64,000 nt of DNA from Planctomycetaceae bacterium (GCA_016794985.1 JAEUIQ010000069.1:40937-104936), one strand, 5' to 3'. Counted from the stretch's first letter, positions 1-9,524 are shown. Notes: a model not told the origin generated them from the letters alone. Translations and numbers: made by a program.

Positions 1-365
1 AAGCCAATCCGCGCGGTGTGTTGTTAGGCACGGATAGCTTTTGGCAAGGTGTCGATGTGCCCGGAACCGCCCTGACCAACGTGATGATTCCCAAGCTACC
101 GTTCAGCGTGCCTGATCATCCGTTGTTGGAAGCGCGATTGGAAGCCATTCGGGCGGCCGGTGGCAATCCGTTTGCGGACTACCAATTGCCCGAAGCAGTG
201 ATCAAGTTCAAACAAGGCTTCGGTCGTCTGATTCGAACGGCATTCGATTACGGACAAGTTGTTGTTCTCGACTCGCGAATCGTCAATAAATACTATGGGC
301 GACTTTTTCTTGAATCCCTGCCGGATGTGCCGGTTCGCAAAGTGAGTATTCGCCAGTGGTCCTAG
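1..365 (+). CDS. DinG-family ATP-dependent DNA helicase, C-terminal part (5' end outside window)
   Basis: Open from the window edge; reading starts in frame at base 3 and stops with TAG at 363-365. The fragment carries the end of an XPD/DinG-type helicase C2 domain: [13 protein letters not shown] is the motif V-like strand and QGFGRLIR is motif VI with the arginine finger region. Family members are superfamily 2 helicases that unwind DNA in an ATP-dependent way, often with an iron-sulfur cluster in a part of the protein not seen here. The final ~25 residues ([14 protein letters not shown]) match the usual end of this family, so the C-terminus appears complete. Substrate specificity cannot be judged from this piece. 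Confidence 0.85.
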   Translation, partial: ANPRGVLLGTDSFWQGVDVPGTALTNVMIPKLPFSVPDHPLLEARLEAIRAAGGNPFADYQLPEAVIKFKQGFGRLIRTAFDYGQVVVLDSRIVNKYYGRLFLESLPDVPVRKVSIRQWS

Positions 366-586
366 TGCGTTGGGCTGGGCATCCGATTCACCGGTATTCG
401 GCAAGCATCCTACGCCGTGAAGGATTCTTTCAGCCTAAAACAGGTCTGAAGAGGCCGAAACAACCCCACTTGGTTTTCGTGAGCCACCGGTTAGCGTCGG
501 TCCAAAATCAAAACAGGTTCGCACGGCCGACTCAATGGTCCGGGATTGGCCTGAAAAACCTCGTCACCACTTAGGAAGGCGCACCA

Positions 587-1162
587 CTACCAACACGCTT
601 CCATTTGGTGCACGATCTGTTGCGCCAGCTTGCGAATGAGATCTTGTTGGGCTGTCGAGACCGACTGTCCAACTTCCGGCACGAACGAAACATCTTCGGT
701 GATCTTGACGACTCGACTAGGCATCAACGGATTTCCGTTCCGGTCGGTCCAAGTGACTTCGAGCTGACCTGTGTAACCCACGTCGCGACCTTCGTCCGTT
801 GCGGTTTCCACGACGATTGTCTTGCGATCTGCGAGCCAAGCAGCGCGCAGAAAACTATCCGCGCTGGATGCGTCCGCAATTTGGTAAGGCGTTCGAAGTT
901 GAATCTCTTTCGTTACGGCTTCTGTTATCCAAGGCCCCAAGCCACGGCGGAATGTGTCGTTTTCGAACATTTGCACATGCACCGAACGAATGTTGGGCGC
1001 GTGCAGGGTGCAGTTTCCAAATCGATAGAGCGAACAGCCGGACAAACTGGGACATAGCGAGACCCAAGCTAGGGCCAATCCCCAGACGAACAGGGTTCGT
1101 GCTCCCTGGAAGTTTTCCAACGAAGAGCGTATTGCCATGGATCGCGAAGCGTTTGGGGCCAT
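587..1162 (-). CDS. LptE-like LPS-assembly lipoprotein
   Basis: 191 residues with an N-terminal hydrophobic stretch (LFVWGLALAWVSLCPSL) ending in a lipobox-like SLSGC, so it is probably a lipoprotein. The mature part begins YRFGNCTLHAPNIRSVHV and then FENDTFRRGLGPWITEAVTKEIQ, the pattern of LptE-type proteins, which plug the LptD outer-membrane LPS translocon. A later in-frame ATG at 1138 would still leave a full signal peptide, so the start is uncertain. It lies 24 bases downstream of the BamD-like gene on the same strand, probably one transcript of two envelope-assembly lipoproteins. Function is by family resemblance; no LptD partner is in the window. Confidence 0.7.
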   Translation of the reverse strand: MAPNASRSMAIRSSLENFQGARTLFVWGLALAWVSLCPSLSGCSLYRFGNCTLHAPNIRSVHVQMFENDTFRRGLGPWITEAVTKEIQLRTPYQIADASSADSFLRAAWLADRKTIVVETATDEGRDVGYTGQLEVTWTDRNGNPLMPSRVVKITEDVSFVPEVGQSVSTAQQDLIRKLAQQIVHQMEACW

Positions 1163-1186
1163 TGGATCGATAATGGGAGTTTCCGA

Positions 1187-2524
1187 TTACTTGAGTGCGC
1201 CGCTGCGGATCAATGGGCGAGTACTCTTGGGCTCTGGGAACATGTCGACAAGCCAACCCGCAACTTGAGCCGGTTCATCAGGTTTCCCTTCTAAACTTTG
1301 TAGTTTGGTCCGAGCCTCGCGTGCGACATCGGTTTCGGGAAATTCTTGCATCAAGTTTTCCAAATAAAACCGCGCGGCTAAGTTTTCACCACGATTGATG
1401 TGGAAGTCTGCCATCGCCATGTCTCGATCCGCCAACATGTTGCGAATCGAAGCAGCTTGTTCCATCAACTCCTCCTTTAGCTCTGCCGATTCGTTCGGGA
1501 ACCGTCGCAGGATCAAGCGGAGAACTTCTTCCGCTTGCTTCAAAGGCAAGCCTTCATAGTATTTACCGTCATACATCGCCAAGCGACTTTGGAACTCCAT
1601 CAAGTGAGCTTGGAATTGGTGCGGACTGCCGGGGTAGTTATTCCGCAAGTCCGCGAAAGTCTCAGCCGCTTCAAAATACTTGTGCGCCTCGTGCAACGCG
1701 TTACCCAACAGGAAAGCGGCATCGTCTGCCAATTTGCCAGTTGGATCGTCCAAGCGAATTCGATCCAGAACCCGACGTCCATTGCCGGCCCAATCGTTGA
1801 TCGGATACTTCTCGTCCGTCAGATTCACAGGGTTGCTAACGACGTTGGTTTCACGAGCGACGTCCAACCAATACTTAGCAATGGCGAAGCGATGAGATTG
1901 GACTTTATCCATGTAGCGCGTGGCGGGATAAAGTTCGACCAGCTGTTCGTAGGTCTTGTTGGCCTTGGCGTATTGATTGGAGAAAAAGTGGGATTCTCCC
2001 AGCATGAACAGGGCGTCCTCCTCAATTGTGGAGTCGGGCCAGCGTTCGGCCGCTTTTTCCAGGTCGGGGACTGCCTTTAGAAAGGCGGCCTGTGTTTCCG
2101 GGGCATCGGCAGCAGTCTCCCACGCCGCGACGGCAGACAGGTACTGCTGCTGTCCGCTTTCGAACGCGACTTCAGCGACTTGCCGGTTTGGACCCCGCCC
2201 AGTCAGTTTTTTCCACGTTTGTGACAGTTTTTCGGGAGCAAAATCCTTGGCCTCGATCGAAGTGCGGTGTCGTTCACTATAGATTTCGCTTTCATTCTTA
2301 CCCCACGCGCGTTGACCGGACGACAAATGCCCGCGTGGCATCAAGCTTAGTTCATCATTGGTCATGGAACGGCCGGCCCAAGACGAACACCCACACAGCA
2401 AGCCTGCTAGGCACATCGCCCAAACAAGAGGCAGTGGGCGGTAAACGTCAAACAATGGTGTCCGCGAGTCCCATTGAAACGACTGATAAGACCTTGATTG
2501 GCCGATCGTGTTTGGTTCATTCAC
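1187..2524 (-). CDS. BamD/YfiO-like outer-membrane lipoprotein with TPR-type repeats
   Basis: 445 residues. After about 35 polar residues there is a hydrophobic segment with a lipobox (CLAGLLCGC), so lipid anchoring at that cysteine is likely. The body has tetratricopeptide-like helical pairs, for example DALFMLGESHFFSNQYAKA followed by YPATRYMDKVQ, which is the BamD signature of spaced helices each ending near a Y-P turn. BamD belongs to the beta-barrel assembly complex; in planctomycetes longer versions such as this are common. The C-terminal region repeats the pattern (RFYLENLMQEFPETDVAREA). It precedes the LptE-like gene. The long pre-signal region may mean the true start lies further downstream. 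Confidence 0.7.
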   Translation of the reverse strand: MNEPNTIGQSRSYQSFQWDSRTPLFDVYRPLPLVWAMCLAGLLCGCSSWAGRSMTNDELSLMPRGHLSSGQRAWGKNESEIYSERHRTSIEAKDFAPEKLSQTWKKLTGRGPNRQVAEVAFESGQQQYLSAVAAWETAADAPETQAAFLKAVPDLEKAAERWPDSTIEEDALFMLGESHFFSNQYAKANKTYEQLVELYPATRYMDKVQSHRFAIAKYWLDVARETNVVSNPVNLTDEKYPINDWAGNGRRVLDRIRLDDPTGKLADDAAFLLGNALHEAHKYFEAAETFADLRNNYPGSPHQFQAHLMEFQSRLAMYDGKYYEGLPLKQAEEVLRLILRRFPNESAELKEELMEQAASIRNMLADRDMAMADFHINRGENLAARFYLENLMQEFPETDVAREARTKLQSLEGKPDEPAQVAGWLVDMFPEPKSTRPLIRSGALK

Positions 2525-2734
2525 CGTAAAGATGCCTTATCGCTGTCAACTTATCGCTGTCAACTTGTCGCTGCTAGATTGCGATGCCGGTTGGCCCCTT
2601 TCAGGGACCTTCCGCAACGAACGTCAGGAACGCGACCGACGTTCGCAAAGGCGGTTTAGTGAAATTTTGCTCTTTCGGCAAGTCCGATTTTGCTGACAGA
2701 TTGTCAATTCAGGATGCATCTGTTTTTTGGGTTT

Positions 2735-2754
2735 GCTCAAACTTGAGCTTTTTT
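2735..2754 (+). promoter_or_regulatory. Palindrome followed by T-run in the flgB leader
   Basis: GCTCAA (2735-2740), a 2-base centre, TTGAGC (2743-2748), then six T residues. The stem is short, so it could be a weak intrinsic terminator or attenuator, or a protein-binding palindrome. It lies about 60 bases before the flgB start and downstream of the BamD-like gene's divergent start, in the only region that can hold the promoter of the flagellar cluster. Confidence 0.35.
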
Positions 2755-2814
2755 GTACTAATCTGCTGGGGTTTCCGGATTTTGTTGCAACCGTTCGCCA
2801 GCAAGGAGGTGCCG

Positions 2815-3228
2815 ATGTCTCAATTCTTGAGCCCAGTCGATTCCACCACCATTCCCATTTTGGAGAAAGTCGTTGGGTTTGCTCAATCTCGCCATACGGT
2901 CTTGGTCGGCAACTTGGCAAACGCGGATACTCCTGGGTACCAGGTTCGCGACCTAAGTCGCTCGACCTTTCAAGAGCGATTGCGAGAGCTGATTGAAACC
3001 AAAAACTCGCCTTATACATCAGCTACGGACCGAGTGGACCATTACGACTCGGCGATGAGAGAGGTCAATGATTCCATGAAATCCATTCTCTATCACGACA
3101 AGAGTGATGTCGGGATCGAACAACAGGTTCTGGAAGTTTCCAAAAACCAAAGCCTCCACAATATGGCGATCGCCATCATGCAGAACCAGTTTCAATTGTT
3201 GAATGTCGCCATCAGCGAACGAGTATAG
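2815..3228 (+). CDS. flgB: Flagellar proximal rod protein FlgB
   Basis: 137 residues from the ATG at 2815, chosen because AAGGAGG lies 5 bases upstream; a longer reading frame opens earlier but the upstream codons do not resemble FlgB. The N-terminus contains the rod/hook motif around NLANADTPGYQVRDL, shared by all axial flagellar proteins, and the C-terminus has the matching amphipathic helix (KNQSLHNMAIAIMQNQFQLL). FlgB builds the proximal rod in the periplasm above the MS ring. It is the first gene of the flagellar cluster, 9 bases before flgC. Confidence 0.95.
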   Translation: MSQFLSPVDSTTIPILEKVVGFAQSRHTVLVGNLANADTPGYQVRDLSRSTFQERLRELIETKNSPYTSATDRVDHYDSAMREVNDSMKSILYHDKSDVGIEQQVLEVSKNQSLHNMAIAIMQNQFQLLNVAISERV

Positions 3229-3237
3229 GAGTGACTT

Positions 3238-3660
3238 ATGTTAACGGCTATGGACATCAGCACCAGCGGTCTGATTGCTCAGCGAACTCGCTTGGACACG
3301 ATCGCCAGCAACATCGCCAACATGTCCACCCTGCGGGACGAGAACGGCGAAGCCAAACCCTACGAGAGTCGCACGGTCATTTTTCAGACCACTGAAGACA
3401 TCGGCACTTCTTACGGGGCGGTTGGAGTGAAAGTTTCCAGCGTGGAATTGGATAAGACGGATCCGATCTATCGCTGGCAGCCCAATCATCCTTTGGCCAT
3501 CAAGACCGGAGACAAGAAGGGCTACGTCGCATACCCGAACATCAACTTGAATCAAGAGTTTGTCGACGCGCTCAATGCGACTCGCTCTTACGAAGCGAAC
3601 ATTGGTGCGATCGAGATCAGCAAGGACATGGGGAATCAAACCCTGAGGATCATCGCCTAG
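3238..3660 (+). CDS. flgC: Flagellar rod protein FlgC
   Basis: 140 residues. The N-terminal helix MDISTSGLIAQRTRLD, followed by TIASNIANMSTLRDENG, is the FlgC form of the axial-protein motif. The central VKVSSVELDKTDPIYRWQP and C-terminal NQEFVDALNATRSYEANI also match FlgC. The length is typical for the family. FlgC joins FlgB, FlgF and FlgG in the rod. It lies directly after flgB with a 9-base gap and is likely co-transcribed. Confidence 0.95.
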   Translation: MLTAMDISTSGLIAQRTRLDTIASNIANMSTLRDENGEAKPYESRTVIFQTTEDIGTSYGAVGVKVSSVELDKTDPIYRWQPNHPLAIKTGDKKGYVAYPNINLNQEFVDALNATRSYEANIGAIEISKDMGNQTLRIIA

Positions 3661-3843
3661 TCCTCACGCAGCACGAACTTGGGCTATCGTTCGTGGCGAC
3701 GCAGACCGAGCGAGGGCTCAAGACGAGCATCGAGTCGACTCATGAGTGAGGCTGGGTTGTGGCATTGATCGTGTCGGCGGTGCGCGGTGAAGCAGTGATG
3801 CGGTGATGGAATTTGCAAGTTTGAATCAGCGAAAGACTTCGAT

Positions 3844-4188
3844 ATGAATCCGATGATGAGTTTAGGTTCGTTAGGGAATCTTCCGCCAGGCATTTTGCAG
3901 CAGTTAAATCAGCTAACACGCCAAGGTCTCACGACCCAGGAGTTCATGAATCCGGCCAAATCGCCCGAAAGCGATTTCAAGAGTTTGATCATGGAGTCGA
4001 TCAACCAAGTCAACGACATGCAGCAGAATGCTGACGTGGCGATTGAGACCTTGATGACCGGTGGCGACATCAACCCAGCCGAAGTTTTGACGGCCATTCA
4101 AAAGGCGGACATGTCGTTTCGCATGATGCAGCAAATTCGCAATAAACTGATGGACGCCTATCGTGAAATCAAGGAGATTAGAATCTAA
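3844..4188 (+). CDS. fliE: Flagellar hook-basal body protein FliE
   Basis: 114 residues. The C-terminal half, FKSLIMESINQVNDMQQNAD then PAEVLTAIQKADMSFRMMQQIRNK, is the conserved FliE region, which links the MS ring to the rod. The N-terminal part is a Pro/Gln/Leu-rich stretch of low conservation. It is separated from flgC by 183 bases, the first sizeable gap of the cluster; no other gene is visible in that gap. Confidence 0.92.
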   Translation: MNPMMSLGSLGNLPPGILQQLNQLTRQGLTTQEFMNPAKSPESDFKSLIMESINQVNDMQQNADVAIETLMTGGDINPAEVLTAIQKADMSFRMMQQIRNKLMDAYREIKEIRI

Positions 4189-4328
4189 CGAGTAAGAGGT
4201 AAAAGATTCGAGGATTAACTTCGCGCACGACCAAGCAGCAATCAAGTCGGTTGCGGTCCCAGCGAGAAAAACCCTAAGTGATTCAGGATGAATCACGGAA
4301 CCAGCGACGAGGACTCAAGGACGAGCCA

Positions 4329-6065
4329 ATGGACTTCATCATTCGCCATTATCAATCGACGGTCGCGCTGTTGCGTTCGATGACGCCGGCGGCCCAAATC
4401 AGTTCGATCTTGATGTTGGTCGCTATTGTGGCCAGCATGGTTTATTTGTTTCAGTATCAATTGAGCGGCGGAACAACTTACGTGTACGGTGGGCAAGAGT
4501 TCACGCAGGCCGAAATTGGCCAAATGGAGAATGCTTTAGCCCAGGCTGGACTGAATCAATATGAAGTAGTGGGCTACCGTATCCGAGTGCCGTTGAGTGC
4601 CCGTGATAAGTACGTTAAAGCGATTGCAGATGGCAATGCTGTTCCGGCCAGCATCAAACGCAAAGATACCTCGAGTTCAAATCCTTTTTCCAGTAGCACG
4701 GTTGAAAAACAGCGAATCAAAGACGAAAAGACTCAAAAACTGGAGGACATGATTCGTCAGAACTCAAAGATTGCCAATGCTTCGGTTGAGTACGACGTGC
4801 GGATGGAGGGTGGACCCTTTCGCGAGGCCTTGGTCACTTGCGCCGTCATGGTCACACCGATCGGCAGTTACGAACTGACCCGGGATGATGTGTTGGCCAT
4901 CAAAAATACCATTCGCAGTTCGTTGGCCGGAATCAAAGACAATCACATCAGCATCATCGACACCAATTCAGGGCAATCCTATACCGGCGATATGCTGGCG
5001 ATGTCCGCCGCCGAAAATGAACTCATCCGCACGAAGAAATGGTGGGAAGATGACTACAAACGAAAAATTCATGCTCAATTGGTAGCTTACCCTGGGGCAC
5101 AAGTCGGGGTCGAGGTGGAATTGGATCCGACCCTAGGGACGAATAAGTACGAACGAAACCTCGAAACTCCCGTCGCAATCACTCAGAACGCTGAAAAGAC
5201 AACGACTCGTAGCCAAACTGGCGGCAATGGCGGAGCACCAGGCACCCGCAGTAATCTGGCCGCCAACGCCGCTGCGAATGCCCAAGCTTCATTGTCCGAA
5301 TCGCGTCAATCGTCGACCGACATCACGAAAGAAAACAGCACTTCGATCGTCGGGGGTGGGATTACCCACACGCAGTTGGCCGGATTGACCGTCAAACGAG
5401 CCAAGGTTTCCGTCGGCGTTCCCCAAGCAACCGTTGAGAAAATCTATGCCAAACTGAATCCGAGCACGGACGGTAAGACGGTGGAAATTGATGCGAATAA
5501 ACTGACAGAGTTCTTCGAACAAAATATCAAAAAGCCAATCAGCGAGAAAGTTCGTGCGTTGATTCACCCAGGGACCGATGTGGGCCAAGATCCGCTCCAA
5601 GACATTATCGTATTGATGGATCCGAGTTTGGATATCGAACCAATTCCCACCACGCCGATGAGCGAGTCGGCATTGTCTTGGCTGGCTGCGAATTGGCAAA
5701 ACTTAGGCTTGTTTTTTTTCGGAATGGTCTCGTTGGTGATGTTGCGGTCAATGGTCAGTTCGGCTGCCAAAGGCGATGGCGCCGCGGCCCGAGCTGATGT
5801 GGAATTGAACCGTATTTTGCCGGGTGGGGAATCGGGCGAAGATACTGAAGAGATCATTGTCGAAAAAGACGGTTCGACACGGATCATCAAGAAAAAGAAA
5901 TTGCCGGAAACCGAAGAAGAACGCGAAGCTCGCGAGAACCAACTCAAGAAACGCTTTCAGAATCGACAACCCAACATTCGCGAAGAACTTGCGGAATTGG
6001 TCGAGGCCGATTTGGATGCGGCCGCTACCGTCCTCAAAGCTTGGATTGGTGAGCCGACTACTTGA
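4329..6065 (+). CDS. fliF: Flagellar MS-ring protein FliF
   Basis: 578 residues from the ATG at 4329, preceded by CAAGGA; an in-frame GTG at 4278 would add 17 residues unlike the family. Two membrane segments are visible: near residues 25-42 (ISSILMLVAIVASMVYLF) and near 450-470 (LGLFFFGMVSLVMLRSMV), the usual FliF arrangement with a large periplasmic region between. The YscJ/FliF domain and the linker (KTTTRSQTGGNGG) fall between them. The C-terminus, NIREELAELVEADLDAAATVLKAWI, is the FliG-binding tail. It forms the MS ring of the basal body. fliG follows. Confidence 0.95.
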   Translation: MDFIIRHYQSTVALLRSMTPAAQISSILMLVAIVASMVYLFQYQLSGGTTYVYGGQEFTQAEIGQMENALAQAGLNQYEVVGYRIRVPLSARDKYVKAIADGNAVPASIKRKDTSSSNPFSSSTVEKQRIKDEKTQKLEDMIRQNSKIANASVEYDVRMEGGPFREALVTCAVMVTPIGSYELTRDDVLAIKNTIRSSLAGIKDNHISIIDTNSGQSYTGDMLAMSAAENELIRTKKWWEDDYKRKIHAQLVAYPGAQVGVEVELDPTLGTNKYERNLETPVAITQNAEKTTTRSQTGGNGGAPGTRSNLAANAAANAQASLSESRQSSTDITKENSTSIVGGGITHTQLAGLTVKRAKVSVGVPQATVEKIYAKLNPSTDGKTVEIDANKLTEFFEQNIKKPISEKVRALIHPGTDVGQDPLQDIIVLMDPSLDIEPIPTTPMSESALSWLAANWQNLGLFFFGMVSLVMLRSMVSSAAKGDGAAARADVELNRILPGGESGEDTEEIIVEKDGSTRIIKKKKLPETEEEREARENQLKKRFQNRQPNIREELAELVEADLDAAATVLKAWIGEPTT

Positions 6066-6150
6066 TGGTTCAAGTTCCGAACAACGAGTGGCAATTTTTG
6101 AAAACACACACCGAACTGTTTGACACGACAAAAAGTATTACTGGACTTCC

Positions 6151-7467
6151 ATGACCAATCATCGCTTACGTCAAATTGCCGTCTTGGTCGATAGTCTCGA
6201 TCCGCCAGCGGCTGATCGACTCTTGGATCAATTGCCCGACGAATTGCAACAACGCGTGCGGGATGCGGTGATGAATTTGACGAGCGTGTCCGATGCCGAG
6301 CGGCAGGAAGTCTTAGCCGAGTTTCGACGTGGCGCCTCCGGTTCCAATCGAGATAAGTCCCGGTCGTCAGAAGAACCGAGTTCCCGTTCCTCGTCACCTT
6401 CGACCTACCAACCTGTTTGGCGCAGCAGTGTCGGCCCACGCAACCCAACAGCCATGACCGACCATGGCGATTCACGGACTTCAGGTGCTGAGCCGATCGA
6501 ATCCCCACCAACTTATTCGAAGCCGCTCGGGTCGCCGTTGGGTCAGTCTCGCCATGTCGAAACGGAGGTTGCCCCATCGAGCCACGACTATCCTGCTCCA
6601 CCGACTCGCAACACCGATCTGAGCGATACGCTAGCGGCCATCGACGTCGAGACTTTGGCCAGTGTCGTGCTTCGTGAGTCACCACAAGTCTTGGCGGCGG
6701 TTTTGTCGCTGCTTCCTCCGCTGCGCTCGGCGAAGTTGCTCGAATACTGCTCGCCAGAACTGCAAGTCGAGGCTCTGGAACGCCTTCAAAGGTTGGAGGA
6801 ATTAGATGACGACATCGTTCATCTCCTGCAACAAGAATTGCACGGCGTTATCCGTCAACGAAGCAAGTTGAAGCAGCGTCAACGGGTTGGCTCGCAGGCA
6901 CTGGCCGAAATCATGGTAGCAGCACGACAGTTGGAAAACTCGCAAGTTGCCCGAGTTTTGCAGACCCAGCTAAGAGGCGAGCCAGGCGGCAAAGCGTCAT
7001 CAACTGCGCAAACGCCATCGCGTGACACGGAAGTCCGACCGGAGTTGCGGGATCCGCGAACCCATCGCGATTCTTTCTCGCGTGCACCCGTGGCTAGTTC
7101 GAATGAAGACCGCTTGGTATCGAATGAACTGGAACACGCCGACGCACTGTCCGACATTGAGCCACGATTGAGCTTTGCCGACTTGGTTCAATGCGACGCT
7201 GCTTCACTGCAAGCCCTGTTGGCGACAGCCAAGCCGCAGGTGACGCTACTGGCGCTGCGTGGTGCCCCGCAAGCATTGCTGGATCGCGTGCTGAAAATGC
7301 TTCCACGCGGCGAAGCGAAAGAAGTTCAATTTCGAGTTCAGAACCTTGGCCCGACTCGGGTGCAAGATATTCAACAAGCCCAACAGTACTTGTTGCGTCT
7401 GGCCAGTCTCTTGGAAGACATGGGCCGCTTCCGACGACCTCGAACCCGCAATACCATGGCGGCTTGA
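6151..7467 (+). CDS. fliG: Flagellar motor switch protein FliG, divergent
   Basis: 438 residues, longer than the usual ~335. An N-terminal helical domain (RQIAVLVDSLDPPAADRLLD) is followed by a Ser/Pro/Arg-rich linker of about 90 residues, then a middle domain (LRESPQVLAAVLSLLPP, matching the EHPQ motif as ESPQ), a second low-complexity linker and the C-terminal torque domain (LSFADLVQCDAASLQALL, then LALRGAPQALLDRVLKMLPRGEA, then LGPTRVQDIQQAQQ). FliG couples MotA/MotB force to the rotor. In the torque helix the usual Asp-Asp-Arg reads Asp-Ala-Ala. It lies between fliF and fliH, which supports the assignment despite divergence. Confidence 0.88.
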   Translation: MTNHRLRQIAVLVDSLDPPAADRLLDQLPDELQQRVRDAVMNLTSVSDAERQEVLAEFRRGASGSNRDKSRSSEEPSSRSSSPSTYQPVWRSSVGPRNPTAMTDHGDSRTSGAEPIESPPTYSKPLGSPLGQSRHVETEVAPSSHDYPAPPTRNTDLSDTLAAIDVETLASVVLRESPQVLAAVLSLLPPLRSAKLLEYCSPELQVEALERLQRLEELDDDIVHLLQQELHGVIRQRSKLKQRQRVGSQALAEIMVAARQLENSQVARVLQTQLRGEPGGKASSTAQTPSRDTEVRPELRDPRTHRDSFSRAPVASSNEDRLVSNELEHADALSDIEPRLSFADLVQCDAASLQALLATAKPQVTLLALRGAPQALLDRVLKMLPRGEAKEVQFRVQNLGPTRVQDIQQAQQYLLRLASLLEDMGRFRRPRTRNTMAA

Positions 7468-7497
7468 ACGCCCCACCACACATTCTGAGGAATCAAG

Positions 7498-8166
7498 ATG
7501 CCAGGGATTATTAAGGTTGGCACTGATGCGTCGGCGTTGCACGGCGAACAGGAACGCCCCTATTTTCATTTGCAAGACTTGGAGCAACGCAGCGAACAGT
7601 TTCTGGCCCAAATTCGCAAACAAGCGGCCGAAATTCTGGCCCAGGCCCAGGCTCAAGCGGAGGCCTTGCGACAGCAAACGATCAAAGCAGCCAAACAAGA
7701 GTCCGTGCAGGCCGTGCGGGCAGAAATGCAAAGCGAAGTTCAGCGTCGCCTCGCTGAAATCGACCCGTTCATGCGCAGTGCCATCAGCCAAGTGCAACAA
7801 GAATTGACCCACTGGCGAATGGATTGGGAATCCCGAACCGTCAATTTAGCAATCGAAATCGCGCGGCGGATTTGTCGAAGGGAACTAAGCGCCCAACCGC
7901 AGATTGTCTTGAATCAAATTGAAGCCGCCCTGCAATTGGCCAGTCCCGATGATTCGATAGAATTGCGCGTCAATCCACATGACTTGCAAACTTTCGAACC
8001 CGCGATTCAGGCTTTGGTGGCTCGTATCGGTAACCTTGGTCGGACGACGATTGTCAGCGACGCGCAGATCACCGGTGGCGGGTGTTTGGTGCGAACGCTG
8101 TACGGACAGATCGACGCCCAATTGGAGAGTCAATTGGCTCGCATCGAAGAGGAACTGCTGCCATGA
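7498..8166 (+). CDS. fliH: Flagellar export regulator FliH
   Basis: 222 residues. A long Gln/Ala-rich amphipathic helix (AAEILAQAQAQAEALRQQ) precedes the conserved C-terminal FliH/YscL domain (NLAIEIARRICRRELSAQP and the ITGGGCLVRT turn). FliH binds the FliI ATPase and regulates its activity at the cytoplasmic side of the export gate. Its stop overlaps the fliI start as ATGA (8163-8166), so translational coupling is likely. Confidence 0.93.
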   Translation: MPGIIKVGTDASALHGEQERPYFHLQDLEQRSEQFLAQIRKQAAEILAQAQAQAEALRQQTIKAAKQESVQAVRAEMQSEVQRRLAEIDPFMRSAISQVQQELTHWRMDWESRTVNLAIEIARRICRRELSAQPQIVLNQIEAALQLASPDDSIELRVNPHDLQTFEPAIQALVARIGNLGRTTIVSDAQITGGGCLVRTLYGQIDAQLESQLARIEEELLP

Positions 8167-9524
8167 GCCAAGCGACCATGCCTGACGAATCCGGAGTGGA
8201 GCAAGTCGTGACATTGTCTGTTCGCGGGACGATTCATGGTAGCGAGGGAAACTTGATAACTGCGGAAGATTTTCCGGTTCCGTTAGGTGCAGTCGTTCAA
8301 ATCCAACGTGCGATTGGCACACCAATTCAAGGGCAAGTCGTAGGATTTCGCTCCGGTTTGACCTTGATTTCTCCTTATCAAGAGCCGACGGGTGTGGGGC
8401 CCGGCAGCTCCGTTCGGCTCTTCAAATCCCATCGCAGAATCAGTGTGACGCCCTTCCTGCGTGGTCGTGTCATCGATGCGTTGGGCCAACCCATTGATGG
8501 CAAGGGACCGCTCCCGCCTGGTCAGTGGCGTTCGATCTTGCGTGAAGCCCCTGTTGCCACGCAACGCCCGCGGATCGACAAAATCCTCTCGACTGGAGTG
8601 CGGGCTCTTGATGGGTTATTGACTTGCGGTGTCGGCCAACGAATGGGTGTGTTTGCCGGTTCCGGTGTTGGGAAAAGCGTTACGATGGGGATGATCGCCC
8701 GCAACACCTCGGCCGATATCAATGTAATTTCACTCATCGGCGAACGAGGTCGGGAAGTCAACGAATTTATACACGACTCCCTTGGCCCCGAGGGGCTGGC
8801 GCGGAGTGTCGTCGTCGTGGCGACCAGTGATCAACCGGCCTTGTTGCGGGTCCAATCGGCTTATGTAGCAACAGCGATCGCCGAGTACTTTCGTGATCAA
8901 CGAAACAATGTCTTGCTGTTGATGGACTCTTTGACCCGCTTTGCGATGGCGCAGCGTGAAATTGGCTTGGCGGCGGGCGAACCGCCAACGACTCGCGGCT
9001 ATCCCCCCAGCGTGTTTGCGATGTTGCCTCGCTTGGTCGAACGAGCTGGCCGAACCGAACTCGGCAGCATTACGGCGTTCTATACCGTCTTGGTCGAAGG
9101 TGACGACTCGAATGAACCGATCAGCGATACCGTCCGCGGTTTATTGGATGGACATACGTATTTGAGTCGCAAGTTGGCGGCCAAAGGACATTATCCCGCG
9201 ATCGATGTTAGCGTCAGCTTGTCGCGATTGATGAACGAGTTGGTGAGTACAGAACATCGGGCTGCGGCAGTCGCCTTAAGAAGCATGTTGGCAAAATACG
9301 CAGAAAACGAAGACTTGATCAATATTGGGGCTTATCGAACGGGCTCGAATCCGGAAATCGACCAAGCGATAGCGATTCGACCGACGTTGTTGGGCTACTT
9401 GCAACAAGGCATGCACGAACGCAGTGACGCTCAAGACGCGATCAAAAAATTGCTGGCAGCGGTGCCGCCAAAACCCACCGCGACTCTCAATCGCGAGACA
9501 CCGGTACCCCGCCCGCGAAACTGA
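8163..9524 (+). CDS. fliI: Flagellum-specific ATP synthase FliI
   Basis: 453 residues from ATG 8163, chosen for the ATGA overlap with fliH; the frame is open further upstream but only as an overlap with fliH. The Walker A motif is FAGSGVGKSV, Walker B is VLLLMDSLTRFAMAQR, and SLIGERGREVNEF and FYTVLVEGDDSNEPISD are typical of F1-like secretion ATPases. The length is normal. FliI forms a hexamer that energises substrate release at the flagellar type III export apparatus. Confidence 0.96.
   Translation: MSQATMPDESGVEQVVTLSVRGTIHGSEGNLITAEDFPVPLGAVVQIQRAIGTPIQGQVVGFRSGLTLISPYQEPTGVGPGSSVRLFKSHRRISVTPFLRGRVIDALGQPIDGKGPLPPGQWRSILREAPVATQRPRIDKILSTGVRALDGLLTCGVGQRMGVFAGSGVGKSVTMGMIARNTSADINVISLIGERGREVNEFIHDSLGPEGLARSVVVVATSDQPALLRVQSAYVATAIAEYFRDQRNNVLLLMDSLTRFAMAQREIGLAAGEPPTTRGYPPSVFAMLPRLVERAGRTELGSITAFYTVLVEGDDSNEPISDTVRGLLDGHTYLSRKLAAKGHYPAIDVSVSLSRLMNELVSTEHRAAAVALRSMLAKYAENEDLINIGAYRTGSNPEIDQAIAIRPTLLGYLQQGMHERSDAQDAIKKLLAAVPPKPTATLNRETPVPRPRN

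Noticed and set aside
605..1057. 150-codon plus-strand frame opposite the LptE-like gene
   Set aside because: It lies antisense to a gene with a clear signal and family pattern and has no family resemblance itself.
2525..2814. Sigma-54 or FliA-type flagellar promoter
   Set aside because: No -24/-12 or FliA-type pair could be matched.
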